A stretch of 64,000 nucleotides of DNA from positions 123,779 to 187,778 of the forward strand of contig JAFZZM010000024.1 of the NCBI GenBank assembly GCA_017615755.1, read 5' to 3'. Positions 53,701-62,297 of the stretch are shown here, piece after piece (positions within the stretch are counted from its first letter, which is position 1; each line of letters begins with the position of its first letter). The translations under genes were made by a program, and so were the position numbers. The notes beneath the pieces were generated by a model, which was not told where the DNA came from, did not search any database, and was given only the letters and a program-made list of their open reading frames with translations. Origin of the DNA: Clostridiales bacterium (lineage in GTDB: Bacteria; Bacillota; Clostridia; Saccharofermentanales; Saccharofermentanaceae).

Positions 53701-55542
53701 TCACACTTCGTACAGCCATGCCTTGGCGCTGAAATCCACTTCGCCCGAACCGAACTCGGCCAGTATCTTCGCGCCCTCCGGGAACTCCGGTTCCCACCGC
53801 TGTGAATCCTCAAAACGGTGCAGCACCGCAAGCCGTTTTCCCTGCCACTCGCGCACCAGCAGCTGCTGGCCCCGCGGCTTCAGATAGGACGTATCCGAAC
53901 AACGATGCTGGATCGTCTTTCCATACTGGATGACGTCAGCGCTTTTTCTATAGAAATCCATGCCCGCATCCACGATGGCCCACTGCTCGTCGGTCAGATC
54001 GTAGATGTCGCCGCTCAGGCACATACGCCCGAGGAGCGTAGCGATCAGGGAATACTCGATCCGTTCCTTGCTGTCCGCCGCGCGGATCGCCGCCCAGATC
54101 TGGTTCTGCTTCGGTGGGATCGCCCGATGCAGGTTCGCCGCAATCAGCGGGATCGCCGGCGTCTCATGCGCATCCGAGAAACTCGCCTGGCTCACCAGCT
54201 GCATCATGGAGGGCTCGAGTCTGTGCCCACCGCTCGAACAGTTTTCGATCACGAGGTCCGGGATCGCTTCCTTCATCTTCCTGAAAAAGCACTGCGTCGC
54301 GGCGACTTTGCGTCGTAGCGCTTCGCCCATGCTTTCGGCGCCGTCGCACCCCATGCCCATGGTGTCGTTGTAGTCGACTTTGATATATCCGAAACCGGCC
54401 TCTTTCAGAAGCCCGATCACTCTTTCTTCCAGGTAGCTGACCACCCACGGATCTTCCATATCCCAGAAATGCCGTCCGCCTACGGTCAACGGCACGCCGT
54501 CTTTTTTGACCAGGTGCGTCGGGTCGTTAAAATGCTTGCTTCTGCAGGCTAGTGATTCCAGTTCAAACCAGATGCCGGGGATCATGCCCTTGGAACGGAT
54601 ATAGTCCGCGATAGCTTTCAAGCCGCCCGGGAAACGTGTCTCATTGACTTCCCAGTCGCCGATGCACTCCCACCAGATCTCATCGCCGTACCAGCCGGCA
54701 TCGATCACGAGGAACTTGATTCCCTTTCCTTCCAGTTTATCCACGATCTTCTTCGCGTTCTCGAAAGAGGGGTTGCCCCAGGTCGTGCAGTACTCGTTAA
54801 ACAGAATGTCCATCCCGCTGTCCGTTGAAGAATAATCCGGGTGGATTGCTTTGACCAGAGCGTCGCATACTTCTTCGAGAGAACTGCCCCGAACCAGCAC
54901 GGCTTCCGGCGACTCGAAGCTCTCCCCCGGTGCGAGGTTCTTCATCCAATGTCCGAAATCACGGTCACCGATGCCTCCGCACACCGTCAATGTGTCGTCT
55001 TTCTGGCACTGGATCTCCATCTGCCAGGTCGAAGTCAGGTACAGCTGGATGCCGGTAAACTCTCCGGAAGCGCTGTCTTCCAATGCCAGGAACGGGAAAT
55101 ATTTACGAACCGGCATGGATCCACAATTGCCGAATTTCTCGATTCGAAGACCGTGGTGCGCCCAGGATTGCTCAAGGTGCAGATCCGCGATCGTCTCCGT
55201 ACGAAGCTTTCCTTCCGCACTCCAGAACGACTGCAGGCGGTGGATCTTATCCGCCGTAATTCCGGAAAGCACGAAACTCGTGAGCATCTCCATCGAAACA
55301 TCACGGTCGCTTCCGTTTGTCACCACCGTCTTTACGCGAAGTGCACGGTCGTCTTTTGTACGGATCACTTTTAAAACTAGACCGGCACCGTCCTCATAGA
55401 CTGCCGTGCCTTCTTCCCATTCCTCGCTTCCCTCTTTCAGCGTGAAGCGCTCCATGGTAGCACTTCCGAGCATGGTCTCGCCGCAGGAATACCCACCGGC
55501 GTATCCGTCTCCGATCAGTTTCATCTCACTAAAAAGTCTCAT
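53701..55542 (-). CDS. Alpha-galactosidase (GH36)
   Basis: A 613-residue cytoplasmic enzyme releasing alpha-galactose from raffinose-type sugars. The catalytic nucleophile Asp is in GYIKVDYNDT (about residue 390) and the acid/base Asp is in SFSDAHETPA (about 457). Other conserved segments are FLVIDAGWYGD, CIGDWEVNE, GLKAIADYIRSKGM, GIWFELE and IENCSSGGHR. It is shorter than the 720-residue GH36 enzymes and lacks a signal peptide. RBS GAGGGACG before ATG 55542. Roughly collinear with the next gene (38 bases). Confidence 0.93.
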   Translation of the reverse strand: MRLFSEMKLIGDGYAGGYSCGETMLGSATMERFTLKEGSEEWEEGTAVYEDGAGLVLKVIRTKDDRALRVKTVVTNGSDRDVSMEMLTSFVLSGITADKIHRLQSFWSAEGKLRTETIADLHLEQSWAHHGLRIEKFGNCGSMPVRKYFPFLALEDSASGEFTGIQLYLTSTWQMEIQCQKDDTLTVCGGIGDRDFGHWMKNLAPGESFESPEAVLVRGSSLEEVCDALVKAIHPDYSSTDSGMDILFNEYCTTWGNPSFENAKKIVDKLEGKGIKFLVIDAGWYGDEIWWECIGDWEVNETRFPGGLKAIADYIRSKGMIPGIWFELESLACRSKHFNDPTHLVKKDGVPLTVGGRHFWDMEDPWVVSYLEERVIGLLKEAGFGYIKVDYNDTMGMGCDGAESMGEALRRKVAATQCFFRKMKEAIPDLVIENCSSGGHRLEPSMMQLVSQASFSDAHETPAIPLIAANLHRAIPPKQNQIWAAIRAADSKERIEYSLIATLLGRMCLSGDIYDLTDEQWAIVDAGMDFYRKSADVIQYGKTIQHRCSDTSYLKPRGQQLLVREWQGKRLAVLHRFEDSQRWEPEFPEGAKILAEFGSGEVDFSAKAWLYEV

Positions 55543-55579
55543 ACGTCCCTCACCGTTTTTTCAGGAACAGGAGTCTGTT

Positions 55580-56602
55580 TTACACTTCCACTCTGCCCGC
55601 GATAATGTCCTTATAGTCCGCCAGATTCTTCCGCAGAAGGTTCGGCGTATCGAGCCCGTACGGGCATCTCGTTTTACATAGACCGCAATCAATACATTCT
55701 TCGATCTTCATCATTTCGGCCTGCCAGAACTCGCCTTTGAAGTTCTCCGAAGGCGCTCGCCGGATCAGCTGCGACATTCTTGCGCACTGGCTGATCTGGA
55801 TCCCCATCGTGCAAGGCATGCAGTATCCGCAGCCCCGGCAGAAATCGCCGAGCAGGTTCTTCCGATCTTCCTCGATAAAAGCACTGATCTCCGGTGTCAT
55901 TGTGGCTTCTTCGTTAAAGAAGGACAGCCACTGGGAAAGCTCCGATTCTCTCTGGATGCCCCAGATCGGGAGCGCCTCGAACTGACTCATAAACGCCATA
56001 CACGCACGGCTGTTCGTCAGAAGCCCGCCCGCAAGTCCTTTCATCGCGATAAAACCCATCCCCGCTTCCTCGCAGGACTTCACCAAAGCAATATCTCTGT
56101 CCGATGCCAGATAGGAAAACGGGAACTGGAGCGTCTCATAAAGACCGCTCTTTACGATCTCCTCCGCCACACCGATCAGGTGCGCCGTGATACCGATATG
56201 TCGGATCTTGCCCTGCTTCTTGGCTTCCACCATCGCCTCATACATCCCCGTGCCGTCATCCGGCGCGAAGCACTTTTTCACGCAATGGAACTGGTAAATG
56301 TCGAGATAATCCGTCCGAAGATTGGTCAGAGTTGTATCCAGATCCTCCCAAAACTTCTCCGGCGTCGTGGCCATCGTCTTCGATGCAATGAAGACTTTAT
56401 CGCGCATGCCGTCAAAGGCCGCGCCCATCTTCACCTCACTGTCAGAGTAAGCACGCGCGGTATCGAAGAAAGTCATGCCTCCCTCGTACGCTCCGCGCAA
56501 AAGTTTCACCGCCTCCTCCTGGCTGACGCGCTGGATCGGCAATGCTCCAAAAGCATTCTGCGGCGTATTAATTCCTGTTTTGCCCAGTGTGATCTTTTTC
56601 AT
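55580..56602 (-). CDS. Aldo-keto reductase with two 4Fe-4S clusters
   Basis: A 340-residue oxidoreductase. The N-terminal aldo-keto reductase barrel shows GINTPQNAFG, FFDTARAYSDSE (catalytic Asp and Tyr) and VFIASKTM (Lys). A C-terminal ferredoxin-like part contains CRGCGYCMPC and CIDCGLCKTRCPYG for two iron-sulphur clusters. This form is common in anaerobes and usually annotated as an oxidoreductase of unknown substrate. I start it at ATG 56602, where AGGG lies seven bases upstream; an ATG at 56644 would add 14 residues. Confidence 0.9.
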   Translation of the reverse strand: MKKITLGKTGINTPQNAFGALPIQRVSQEEAVKLLRGAYEGGMTFFDTARAYSDSEVKMGAAFDGMRDKVFIASKTMATTPEKFWEDLDTTLTNLRTDYLDIYQFHCVKKCFAPDDGTGMYEAMVEAKKQGKIRHIGITAHLIGVAEEIVKSGLYETLQFPFSYLASDRDIALVKSCEEAGMGFIAMKGLAGGLLTNSRACMAFMSQFEALPIWGIQRESELSQWLSFFNEEATMTPEISAFIEEDRKNLLGDFCRGCGYCMPCTMGIQISQCARMSQLIRRAPSENFKGEFWQAEMMKIEECIDCGLCKTRCPYGLDTPNLLRKNLADYKDIIAGRVEV

Positions 56603-56652
56603 AGTCATACCCTCATACTGTCGCCCAAAACCATCTTCATTCATTGTAACAT

Positions 56653-57534
56653 TTATTGCATGAGGTCAAAAAGACTCGGCTGCGAATACTTTTCCGGCAG
56701 CTCCTGCAGATACCGGAAACAGTCGTCCGGTTTATAGAGGATCCCATGTTCTTTACAAGTCTTTGTAAAAAGCGCCATCAGCTCAGCAGAATTCGGGCTG
56801 GCCAGTTCATAGGCGTTGCCGTAGGTGCGGATGTACTTTTCCTTGATTCCCGGGAAGTGCCGGTCGAGCGCCGCGTAGAAATACTCACGGTCGCCCTCAC
56901 GCATGGTCACGCCCATGCCCATGCATATGATGCCCTTCACGCCGAGCCTGACGCAAGCGTCAAGAAGCGGCCGGACATTCTCGATCGTATCGTTGATGAA
57001 AGGAAGGATCGGCGTCAGCCACACCACCATCGGAATACCTCTCTCCTGCATCTTTTCCAGCACCTCGATACGGCGTTTGGTATTACATACATTCGGTTCG
57101 AGGATCTTGCACAGATCGTCATCGTACGTGGTCAGTGTCATCTGCACCACACACTTGGCCGTCTGGTTGATTCTATCGAGAAGATCGATGTCCCGCAGTA
57201 TCCGGTCCGACTTCGTCTGCACCGCCGCGCCGAAACCATACTTCAGGATGATCTCCAGACACTTTCTCGTAAGTCCGAGTTTTTCTTCGCAATGCATGTA
57301 TGGATCCGACATGGAACCCGTACCGATCATGCAGCGCTTACGCTTGCTCCGAAGTGCTTTTTCCAGGAGATCCGGAGCATTCTGCTTGACTTCGATATCT
57401 TCAAACTCATGGGTAAACTGATAGCAGGTACTGCGGCTGTCGCAGTATATGCAGCCATGCGTGCACCCTCGGTAGATATTCATACCGGTTCCGTTATTGC
57501 TGGTCAGTATTCCCTTGGCATCAACGAAATGCAT
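56653..57534 (-). CDS. Radical SAM protein, SplB-like
   Basis: A 293-residue S-adenosylmethionine radical enzyme. The cluster-binding motif is CTHGCIYCD near residues 24-32 (Cys-x3-Cys-x2-Cys), preceded by MNIYRG, and followed by MIGTGSMSDPYMHCE and QTKSDRILRDIDLL. The layout resembles the spore-photoproduct-lyase-related group of radical SAM enzymes of unknown function. It is not a full SplB because a C-terminal Cys needed for repair is not evident. RBS GGAGAG before ATG 57534. Confidence 0.85.
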   Translation of the reverse strand: MHFVDAKGILTSNNGTGMNIYRGCTHGCIYCDSRSTCYQFTHEFEDIEVKQNAPDLLEKALRSKRKRCMIGTGSMSDPYMHCEEKLGLTRKCLEIILKYGFGAAVQTKSDRILRDIDLLDRINQTAKCVVQMTLTTYDDDLCKILEPNVCNTKRRIEVLEKMQERGIPMVVWLTPILPFINDTIENVRPLLDACVRLGVKGIICMGMGVTMREGDREYFYAALDRHFPGIKEKYIRTYGNAYELASPNSAELMALFTKTCKEHGILYKPDDCFRYLQELPEKYSQPSLFDLMQ

Positions 57535-57561
57535 CGCGTCTCTCTCCGTTTGGACCTAGGA

Positions 57562-58275
57562 TCACCAGGTCACGTTTTCCATAAGTGTATCATGCTCTGT
57601 TTTTTTGCCGTTATGACGAGTGATCTGGATATGCTGCACTTTCCGCTCCTCTTTCATATAAAGCTTGAAATACTTCACACTGTCCAGGACCCAGTCATCC
57701 TCTTCATCCTTGATGCAATACAAAGAAATATCGCAGATCTCATCTCTGTCCTTCGCAATGGCCAGAAGTTTCCCGGCAAGTTCCTCATCCGAGGGAAAAT
57801 CCCCGTCTTCGCTGATCAACGCGATCGAGACCCGGTTAAAGGAGAAAAGTTCGTCCATGTATTCGTCGAAAGAGTAATCGATGATCGGCCCGAATTCATT
57901 GTTCGCATAGTATTTCACTTCGTAACTGTCGCATTCAAATTCGCCGTCGAAGTATTCGTACACGTAGTCTTCGGCATCGTCGTGGTAACGGATAAAATTG
58001 TAATTCGTCAACAACTCCCCGTTGAGTTCTTTTACAATGATCGTGTTTTTCGGAAACTTCTTCGACTTGGCAACGGCTACAGAGGGTTCCTGACCGAATT
58101 CGCCGCTTTGCGGTCCGGAATAGGTGAATTCGTCTTTCTTGAAAGTCTTATTCATCTTCTCGACCCATTTCTTCTGTTTCGCCCGGCCGGCCGATCCGAC
58201 ACAACCTGAAAAAAGTGTAAGCATCAAACACAAGATCACCCCCAGGCTTCCTGTTTTCCTTATGTGATTACACAT
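57562..58275 (-). CDS. Lipoprotein, paralog of the next gene
   Basis: A 237-residue exported lipoprotein. I choose ATG 58275 because AAGGAG lies seven bases upstream; the in-frame GTG at 58299 has no such site. The signal peptide ends in the lipobox FSGC. The mature part is acidic, with conserved stretches VAKSKKFPK, FDGEFECDSYEV and LMENVTW at the very end. The gene at 58304-59011 encodes a protein sharing these segments, so the two are a tandem duplicate about 29 bases apart. Family unknown. Confidence 0.7.
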   Translation of the reverse strand: MCNHIRKTGSLGVILCLMLTLFSGCVGSAGRAKQKKWVEKMNKTFKKDEFTYSGPQSGEFGQEPSVAVAKSKKFPKNTIIVKELNGELLTNYNFIRYHDDAEDYVYEYFDGEFECDSYEVKYYANNEFGPIIDYSFDEYMDELFSFNRVSIALISEDGDFPSDEELAGKLLAIAKDRDEICDISLYCIKDEEDDWVLDSVKYFKLYMKEERKVQHIQITRHNGKKTEHDTLMENVTW

Positions 58276-58303
58276 ATACGTCTCCTTCTTTTTCATCACA
58301 GAA

Positions 58304-59011
58304 TCACCAGGTCACGTTCTCCATGACATTATGTCTCTTCTTTCCGCCCTCAGAAGCCACACTGATCGACTCCACGCGGCGCTCTTTGTTCATGGTGAGA
58401 TGGTAATAACATTCGCTTTCCTTGGCAGGATCTTTCGGCTTTTGCTTACAGCAATAGATGGTGATCAGGCAGACCTCGTCTCTGTCTTTTGCGATGTCAA
58501 GGATTTTTCCGGCCATCTCCTCTTCCGAAAGAAAGTTCCCGTCTTCTTTGATCAGCGTGACTCGAACCTGCCTGAACTGCACATACTCTTCGACATACTC
58601 TTCGGCGGAGTAATCTCTGGCCGGAGAATACGGATCGATGGGATCATACTCGATTTTGAAAGAATCACACTCAAACAAGCCATCAAAGTACTCTTCTATG
58701 TATTCTTCCTCATCCTCCTGATAGCGGATATGGTTATAGTTCGACATGAGAAGGCCATTCACTTTTTTCACCAGGATCTCTTCGTTTGGATACTCTTTTG
58801 ATTTGGCACGGGCAACGTCATAGCGCTCACCATTTTCGCCGGTAAGCGGTCCAAGATATTCGAATTTATCGTCCGAATACACCTGGCTGAGCTTATTGAT
58901 CCATAGCTTCTGCTGCGTTTTTTCCTGCTGTGACATGCATCCGCAAAGCAGGCATGCGACAAGGCATATTGCCGTGGCAAAAGCACTTGTCTTTCGAGTA
59001 AGTCTTGTCAT
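58304..59011 (-). CDS. Lipoprotein, paralog of the previous gene
   Basis: A 235-residue exported lipoprotein with signal peptide and lipobox (LLCGC). It shares with its neighbour the pattern WINKLSQVY...FEYLGPLTGE, VARAKSKEYPN, IRYQEDEEEYIEEYFDGLFECDSF, FLSEEEMAGKILDIAKDRDE and the C-terminus MENVTW. Each copy is acidic and probably one folded domain; neither resembles a family known to me. RBS GAGGAAGAG before ATG 59011. The two probably act together or differ in ligand. Confidence 0.7.
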   Translation of the reverse strand: MTRLTRKTSAFATAICLVACLLCGCMSQQEKTQQKLWINKLSQVYSDDKFEYLGPLTGENGERYDVARAKSKEYPNEEILVKKVNGLLMSNYNHIRYQEDEEEYIEEYFDGLFECDSFKIEYDPIDPYSPARDYSAEEYVEEYVQFRQVRVTLIKEDGNFLSEEEMAGKILDIAKDRDEVCLITIYCCKQKPKDPAKESECYYHLTMNKERRVESISVASEGGKKRHNVMENVTW

Positions 59012-59037
59012 ATGTTTCTCTTCCTCGCTTTCTCTTC

Positions 59038-59472
59038 TTATAGGCCCTGGTAGAACGCCGTTTTTGTCTCCCTCTCGTAGCCGGCTCTTTCATAGAAACG
59101 AAGCGTCGTTTCTTTTTTCGAACCGGTCATGAGAAAGATCTTGTAGCAGTCTTCTTTTCGTGCCAGATCCCTCGCATAGTCGAGGCACTGGGTCGCATAT
59201 CCTTTTCCGCGATAATCCTCATTCGTCACCACGTTCTCCACAAAAGCATACGGGCGTACGCCGTGCGTAAGGTTGGGAATGATGAGGCAGGTACAGGAAG
59301 ACACGATCTTGCCGTCGATCTCATTTACGATGAGATGGTAATTCGGGTCATTCATGATGTACTCCCATGTATCCCGAAGTTTCGCATTTCTTTCCGGAAT
59401 ACATGTCTCATGCAGATAAAGATACAGTTCCAGCATTCCATCCAGGTCATTCTGATTCGCTTCACGTACCAT
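59038..59472 (-). CDS. GNAT acetyltransferase
   Basis: A 144-residue acetyl-CoA-dependent acetyltransferase of unknown target. The GNAT core is visible: VREANQNDLDGMLELYLYL, FVENVVTNEDYRGKGYATQCLDYA with the acetyl-CoA loop RGKGYA, and a C-terminal FYERAGY. RBS AAGGAAG before ATG 59472. Confidence 0.88.
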   Translation of the reverse strand: MVREANQNDLDGMLELYLYLHETCIPERNAKLRDTWEYIMNDPNYHLIVNEIDGKIVSSCTCLIIPNLTHGVRPYAFVENVVTNEDYRGKGYATQCLDYARDLARKEDCYKIFLMTGSKKETTLRFYERAGYERETKTAFYQGL

Positions 59473-59519
59473 ATTTATCTTCCTTTCTACCGCTTACGGT
59501 CAGTTCTAAACATACTGTC

Positions 59520-60200
59520 TCAAGCCTTCTCGAAAACCACCAGTCCGCATTCCGTCGGGTGATCCATAAGGACCGTATCCTTGCCCTTGGTCTTGTAGCG
59601 GAGAAGCATGCAGGTAACAAGAAGATCTCCTGCGCCGCCGAGCGTCTGCATACATCCGATGATCAGCATGACGACGTTTCCGAGGAAAATAGAAACCACG
59701 CCTACCACGATACCAAGTATCGTCATAGGCATCAAAGAACCGAAAATATACAGTGGCTTTTTCAGCGGAGAAAGACATGTGCAGTAAGGTGTGAGTTTCT
59801 CCTTGATAAAACCGAATTCAATATCTTTGAAGCCATTCTCAGCACCGGTACTCCAGATGAGACCATGAATGCCTTCGTGGATCACTGCGCAGACAAAGAA
59901 CGAGACCATGATGACTGCCATTCCGACAAAGTATAAAACAATATTTTCGTGCAGTGTTTTTATGATGCCGAATTCGCCGTGATTATATATAGCATAGCCC
60001 AGGATCATAAGGGCCACGAAAGGCAGTGTAAGAAGTGCGCCCACCGTGTTCGCCTTCTCGATCGAGATCGTCAGATCTTTACGGGCATATCCTTTTTCGA
60101 GAAGAGATACTTCTTTCACCTTGAAGTTTTCAGTACGTCTGATCTCTGCCTCCGTGAGCTTACGCTCCTGCTTCGGCTTGCTGTCTTTTGTCTTTCCCAT
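59520..60200 (-). CDS. DUF3267-family membrane protein with an HExxH motif
   Basis: A 226-residue membrane protein with about four hydrophobic segments. The putative metal-binding motif HEGIHGLIW lies inside the second segment (FVCAVIHEGIHGLI), the DUF3267 hallmark seen in membrane proteins that may be metalloproteases. Start ATG 60200 is chosen over an in-frame TTG at 60233; the AAGGAG is 13 bases upstream, a longer spacing than usual. Function unknown. Confidence 0.75.
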   Translation of the reverse strand: MGKTKDSKPKQERKLTEAEIRRTENFKVKEVSLLEKGYARKDLTISIEKANTVGALLTLPFVALMILGYAIYNHGEFGIIKTLHENIVLYFVGMAVIMVSFFVCAVIHEGIHGLIWSTGAENGFKDIEFGFIKEKLTPYCTCLSPLKKPLYIFGSLMPMTILGIVVGVVSIFLGNVVMLIIGCMQTLGGAGDLLVTCMLLRYKTKGKDTVLMDHPTECGLVVFEKA

Positions 60201-60260
60201 GCTTTTGCTAGTTCTCCTTCTCGCATAATGCAAGAGAATTATACCACAACAGCGGATTTT

Positions 60261-60821
60261 CTAGTCTTCGGTACTGATCCAGTAGCGCTTGATGTTAGTC
60301 CCGTCTACTTCGATCGTTCTTTCAAAAACACCGCCGTTTCGTACTATCGTCTTCTCGCTGGCCGGATTCTTGACATCGCAGGTGACCAGCATCTTTTCGA
60401 TCCCTAATTCTCGGGCTTTCTGAATGTTCAGGTGGAGCATCTCGTTCGCATAGCCTTTTCCTCGTTCAGACGGGCGGACGGAATAACCGCAGTGACCACC
60501 CCATGTTCCGAGGATCGGGTGATCGATGTGATGTCGAAGATCGATCACACCGACCACACGGTCATCATTATTTCGAACAGCAAGGAAGACATGCGAAGGC
60601 ACATCCACGCCGGTCTCTTTACATGTCGCTGCATCCTTTCGAAGCTGACAGATCTTTATCCACTCTTCCGCGGAAGACGCCGTATCCAGGGACATACATC
60701 CCGCGAAGCGGTCTTCGTTATCCGCGTCATACTCGAGGATCTCCCGACGAAGATCCCAGATCTGATCCGCATACCGGAATTCGGGGGCAACTAAATGAAG
60801 ATCATGCATCTTTATTGTCAT
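60261..60821 (-). CDS. GNAT acetyltransferase
   Basis: A 186-residue GNAT-fold acetyltransferase with VGVIDLRHHIDHPILGTWGGHCGYSVRP, the acetyl-CoA loop RGKGYANEML and KARELGIEKMLVTCD. It resembles Clostridial N-acetyltransferases of unknown substrate and the partial gene at the right edge of the window. Its start overlaps the fic 3' end by 20 bases, so it is co-transcribed with fic. Confidence 0.88.
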   Translation of the reverse strand: MTIKMHDLHLVAPEFRYADQIWDLRREILEYDADNEDRFAGCMSLDTASSAEEWIKICQLRKDAATCKETGVDVPSHVFLAVRNNDDRVVGVIDLRHHIDHPILGTWGGHCGYSVRPSERGKGYANEMLHLNIQKARELGIEKMLVTCDVKNPASEKTIVRNGGVFERTIEVDGTNIKRYWISTED

Positions 60822-61416
60822 GCTTACTCACCAGGTTTTTTCTGAAATAGTCTTTCAGGTAACTGTCTATGCCTTGCGCAGAAAATACGGTAGCTATCAT
60901 CAACTCGTCAGAATCTGTTTTCGAAAACTGGATATCATATCCGCAATTACGAATTAAATGTGTCAAGAAAGCTCTTTGCGCTCTTCCATTTCCTTCACGG
61001 AAAGGATGCAACATATTTGTTTGAATATACAAGTCGACAATATCATCCACAAACTCATCAAATGAATCGTTTTTGAAGTAGTTCTTCTCTGCAAGTAAAC
61101 CAAAGATACTATGAGCAATCGATTCGATTTGATCTGGTTGAACAAAGCGAGTACCTTTCTTAGAAATAGCGACTTTCCTTACTTCTCCTGCCCAATCATA
61201 AAGATCTTCAAAAATGAATCTGTGAATGTTCTTAAAGTGCGAAAAGTCAAACTTACCGTCAATGGGATTTGTCTCTAGCTCTCCGCATTTTGCAGCAGAA
61301 ATCATTGCCTCCATGAGTCGCAGTTTCTTTTCATCACGAATACCTAACTTGTTTATCAAACAAGTGGTTCCTTCATAGCAATCATCTGTCAGGGAATCTA
61401 ACTCGTACTCCATCAT
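60802..61416 (-). CDS. fic: Fic-family toxin (FIC domain)
   Basis: A 204-residue FIC-domain protein that would transfer AMP (or a related nucleotide moiety) to a target protein. The catalytic motif is complete: HPFREGNGRAQR near residue 137, matching HPFx(D/E)GNGRxxR, with the family's preceding helix NMLH. The N-terminal part has the expected flap (FDFSHFKNIHRFIFEDLYDWAGEVR). The antitoxin-type inhibitory motif is not in this protein but in the small gene just upstream, so this is a class I Fic toxin-antitoxin pair. The ATGA overlap shows coupling. Confidence 0.93.
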   Translation of the reverse strand: MMEYELDSLTDDCYEGTTCLINKLGIRDEKKLRLMEAMISAAKCGELETNPIDGKFDFSHFKNIHRFIFEDLYDWAGEVRKVAISKKGTRFVQPDQIESIAHSIFGLLAEKNYFKNDSFDEFVDDIVDLYIQTNMLHPFREGNGRAQRAFLTHLIRNCGYDIQFSKTDSDELMIATVFSAQGIDSYLKDYFRKNLVSKHDNKDA

Positions 61417-61577
61417 TCGGTCCTTTCAACCAATTTAGAAGCCATTCTCAAAAAGTCGGACCAGGAGATCTCTTTGTTGCAATACTTATAGCACAAATCA
61501 TAGCCTTCATCGCTCAGGTGAAGACCTTCCATCTCCAAAGATGCAATTGCATTTGCTAAGGCTAAATCTACTGGCAT
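61413..61577 (-). CDS. VbhA-like antitoxin of Fic
   Basis: A 54-residue protein, start ATG 61577 with AGAAGGAG upstream. It overlaps the fic start by four bases (ATGA), the layout expected of a Fic toxin-antitoxin operon. It carries the class I Fic inhibition motif (S/T)xxxE(G/N) as SLEMEG near residue 13, and the C-terminal part resembles VbhA (ISWSDFLRMASKLVE). The motif's Glu would block ATP positioning in the toxin. Confidence 0.85.
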   Translation of the reverse strand: MPVDLALANAIASLEMEGLHLSDEGYDLCYKYCNKEISWSDFLRMASKLVERTE

Positions 61578-61601
61578 AACAACGTCTCCTTCTGCATAAT
61601 A

Positions 61602-62273
61602 TTATACCACAATCCCGAAGATCTTCTCTGCCATAGCGACAGTTTCTTCCTGCGTTCTGTTTTCGTCTCTGTAGATGACGGAAAAGCCCGAATTCTCGAG
61701 TTCATCGTAGCTCTCCTTTGAGTGAAGCAGCTCCAGCATAGCGCGGTAGTTATCCAGTGCGGCCTGCGGGTCCGGCTCCTCGAGCATCAGCTTATAGAGG
61801 AACTGCTTTTCCGGATCCGGACGGTCGAAGAATCTCGTGATCGCAATTCTCGGATCCGACATCATCACGAGCACGTGCTTTTCATCCGTGATCTTATGCA
61901 GTGTCTCGATACAGATGTTGGTATCTACAAAGATGAGTTTTCCCTGGGTTTCTTCTTTAGGAAGAAGCTCTTCCAGGATCTGGAATTCGATGATCTCGCA
62001 TTCTTTCTTCGTATCGTGAAGCCATCGGACATATTCTTCCGGTGTTCTTCTGATAAACTCATGCCAGTCCTGAAGGTCCCTTGTATAGCAGAGGTTCGGG
62101 AACTCCTTGCTGTCGAGTTCCGGAAGTTTTACATCATGGTAGTTTTCTTCCAGCGCAATTCCGTTATGCTTCTTTGCCAGATTCTTCACGATCGTGGACT
62201 TTCCTGCATAGGAAGTGCCGATCACAAAATAAACTCTGTTCAAATCATATTTCTTAAGTTTTTCAATATCCAT
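61602..62273 (-). CDS. P-loop protein (kinase-like)
   Basis: A 223-residue nucleotide-binding protein with a P-loop GTSYAGKST near residue 19 and a hydrophobic strand IFVDTNI that could be Walker B. It looks like a small nucleoside- or sugar-kinase-like ATPase, but I cannot assign the substrate. RBS AGGAG before ATG 62273. The DUF89 gene begins 24 bases upstream. Confidence 0.65.
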   Translation of the reverse strand: MDIEKLKKYDLNRVYFVIGTSYAGKSTIVKNLAKKHNGIALEENYHDVKLPELDSKEFPNLCYTRDLQDWHEFIRRTPEEYVRWLHDTKKECEIIEFQILEELLPKEETQGKLIFVDTNICIETLHKITDEKHVLVMMSDPRIAITRFFDRPDPEKQFLYKLMLEEPDPQAALDNYRAMLELLHSKESYDELENSGFSVIYRDENRTQEETVAMAEKIFGIVV

Positions 62274-62297
62274 TTTATCTCCTGATCGTCTATTACG

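Larger units (their letters stand above)
5198..61882. repeat. Over-represented octamer GTGCTTTT/AAAAGCAC (34 copies)
   Basis: By eye I count 34 copies. GTGCTTTT on the plus strand starts at 5198, 5854, 6994, 7470, 8374, 9000, 11278, 12285, 14631, 21745, 22645, 33987, 44275, 48404, 50812, 51924, 53057, 57354 and 61875. AAAAGCAC starts at 7040, 8390, 10414, 13044, 13485, 20477, 21618, 24602, 26155, 32036, 51790, 53638, 54285, 55877 and 58979. About 2 are expected by chance. The extended form AAGTGCTTTT accounts for about half. Copies occur in all reading frames and in intergenic DNA. Coordinates given here span first to last copy only. Confidence 0.9.
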
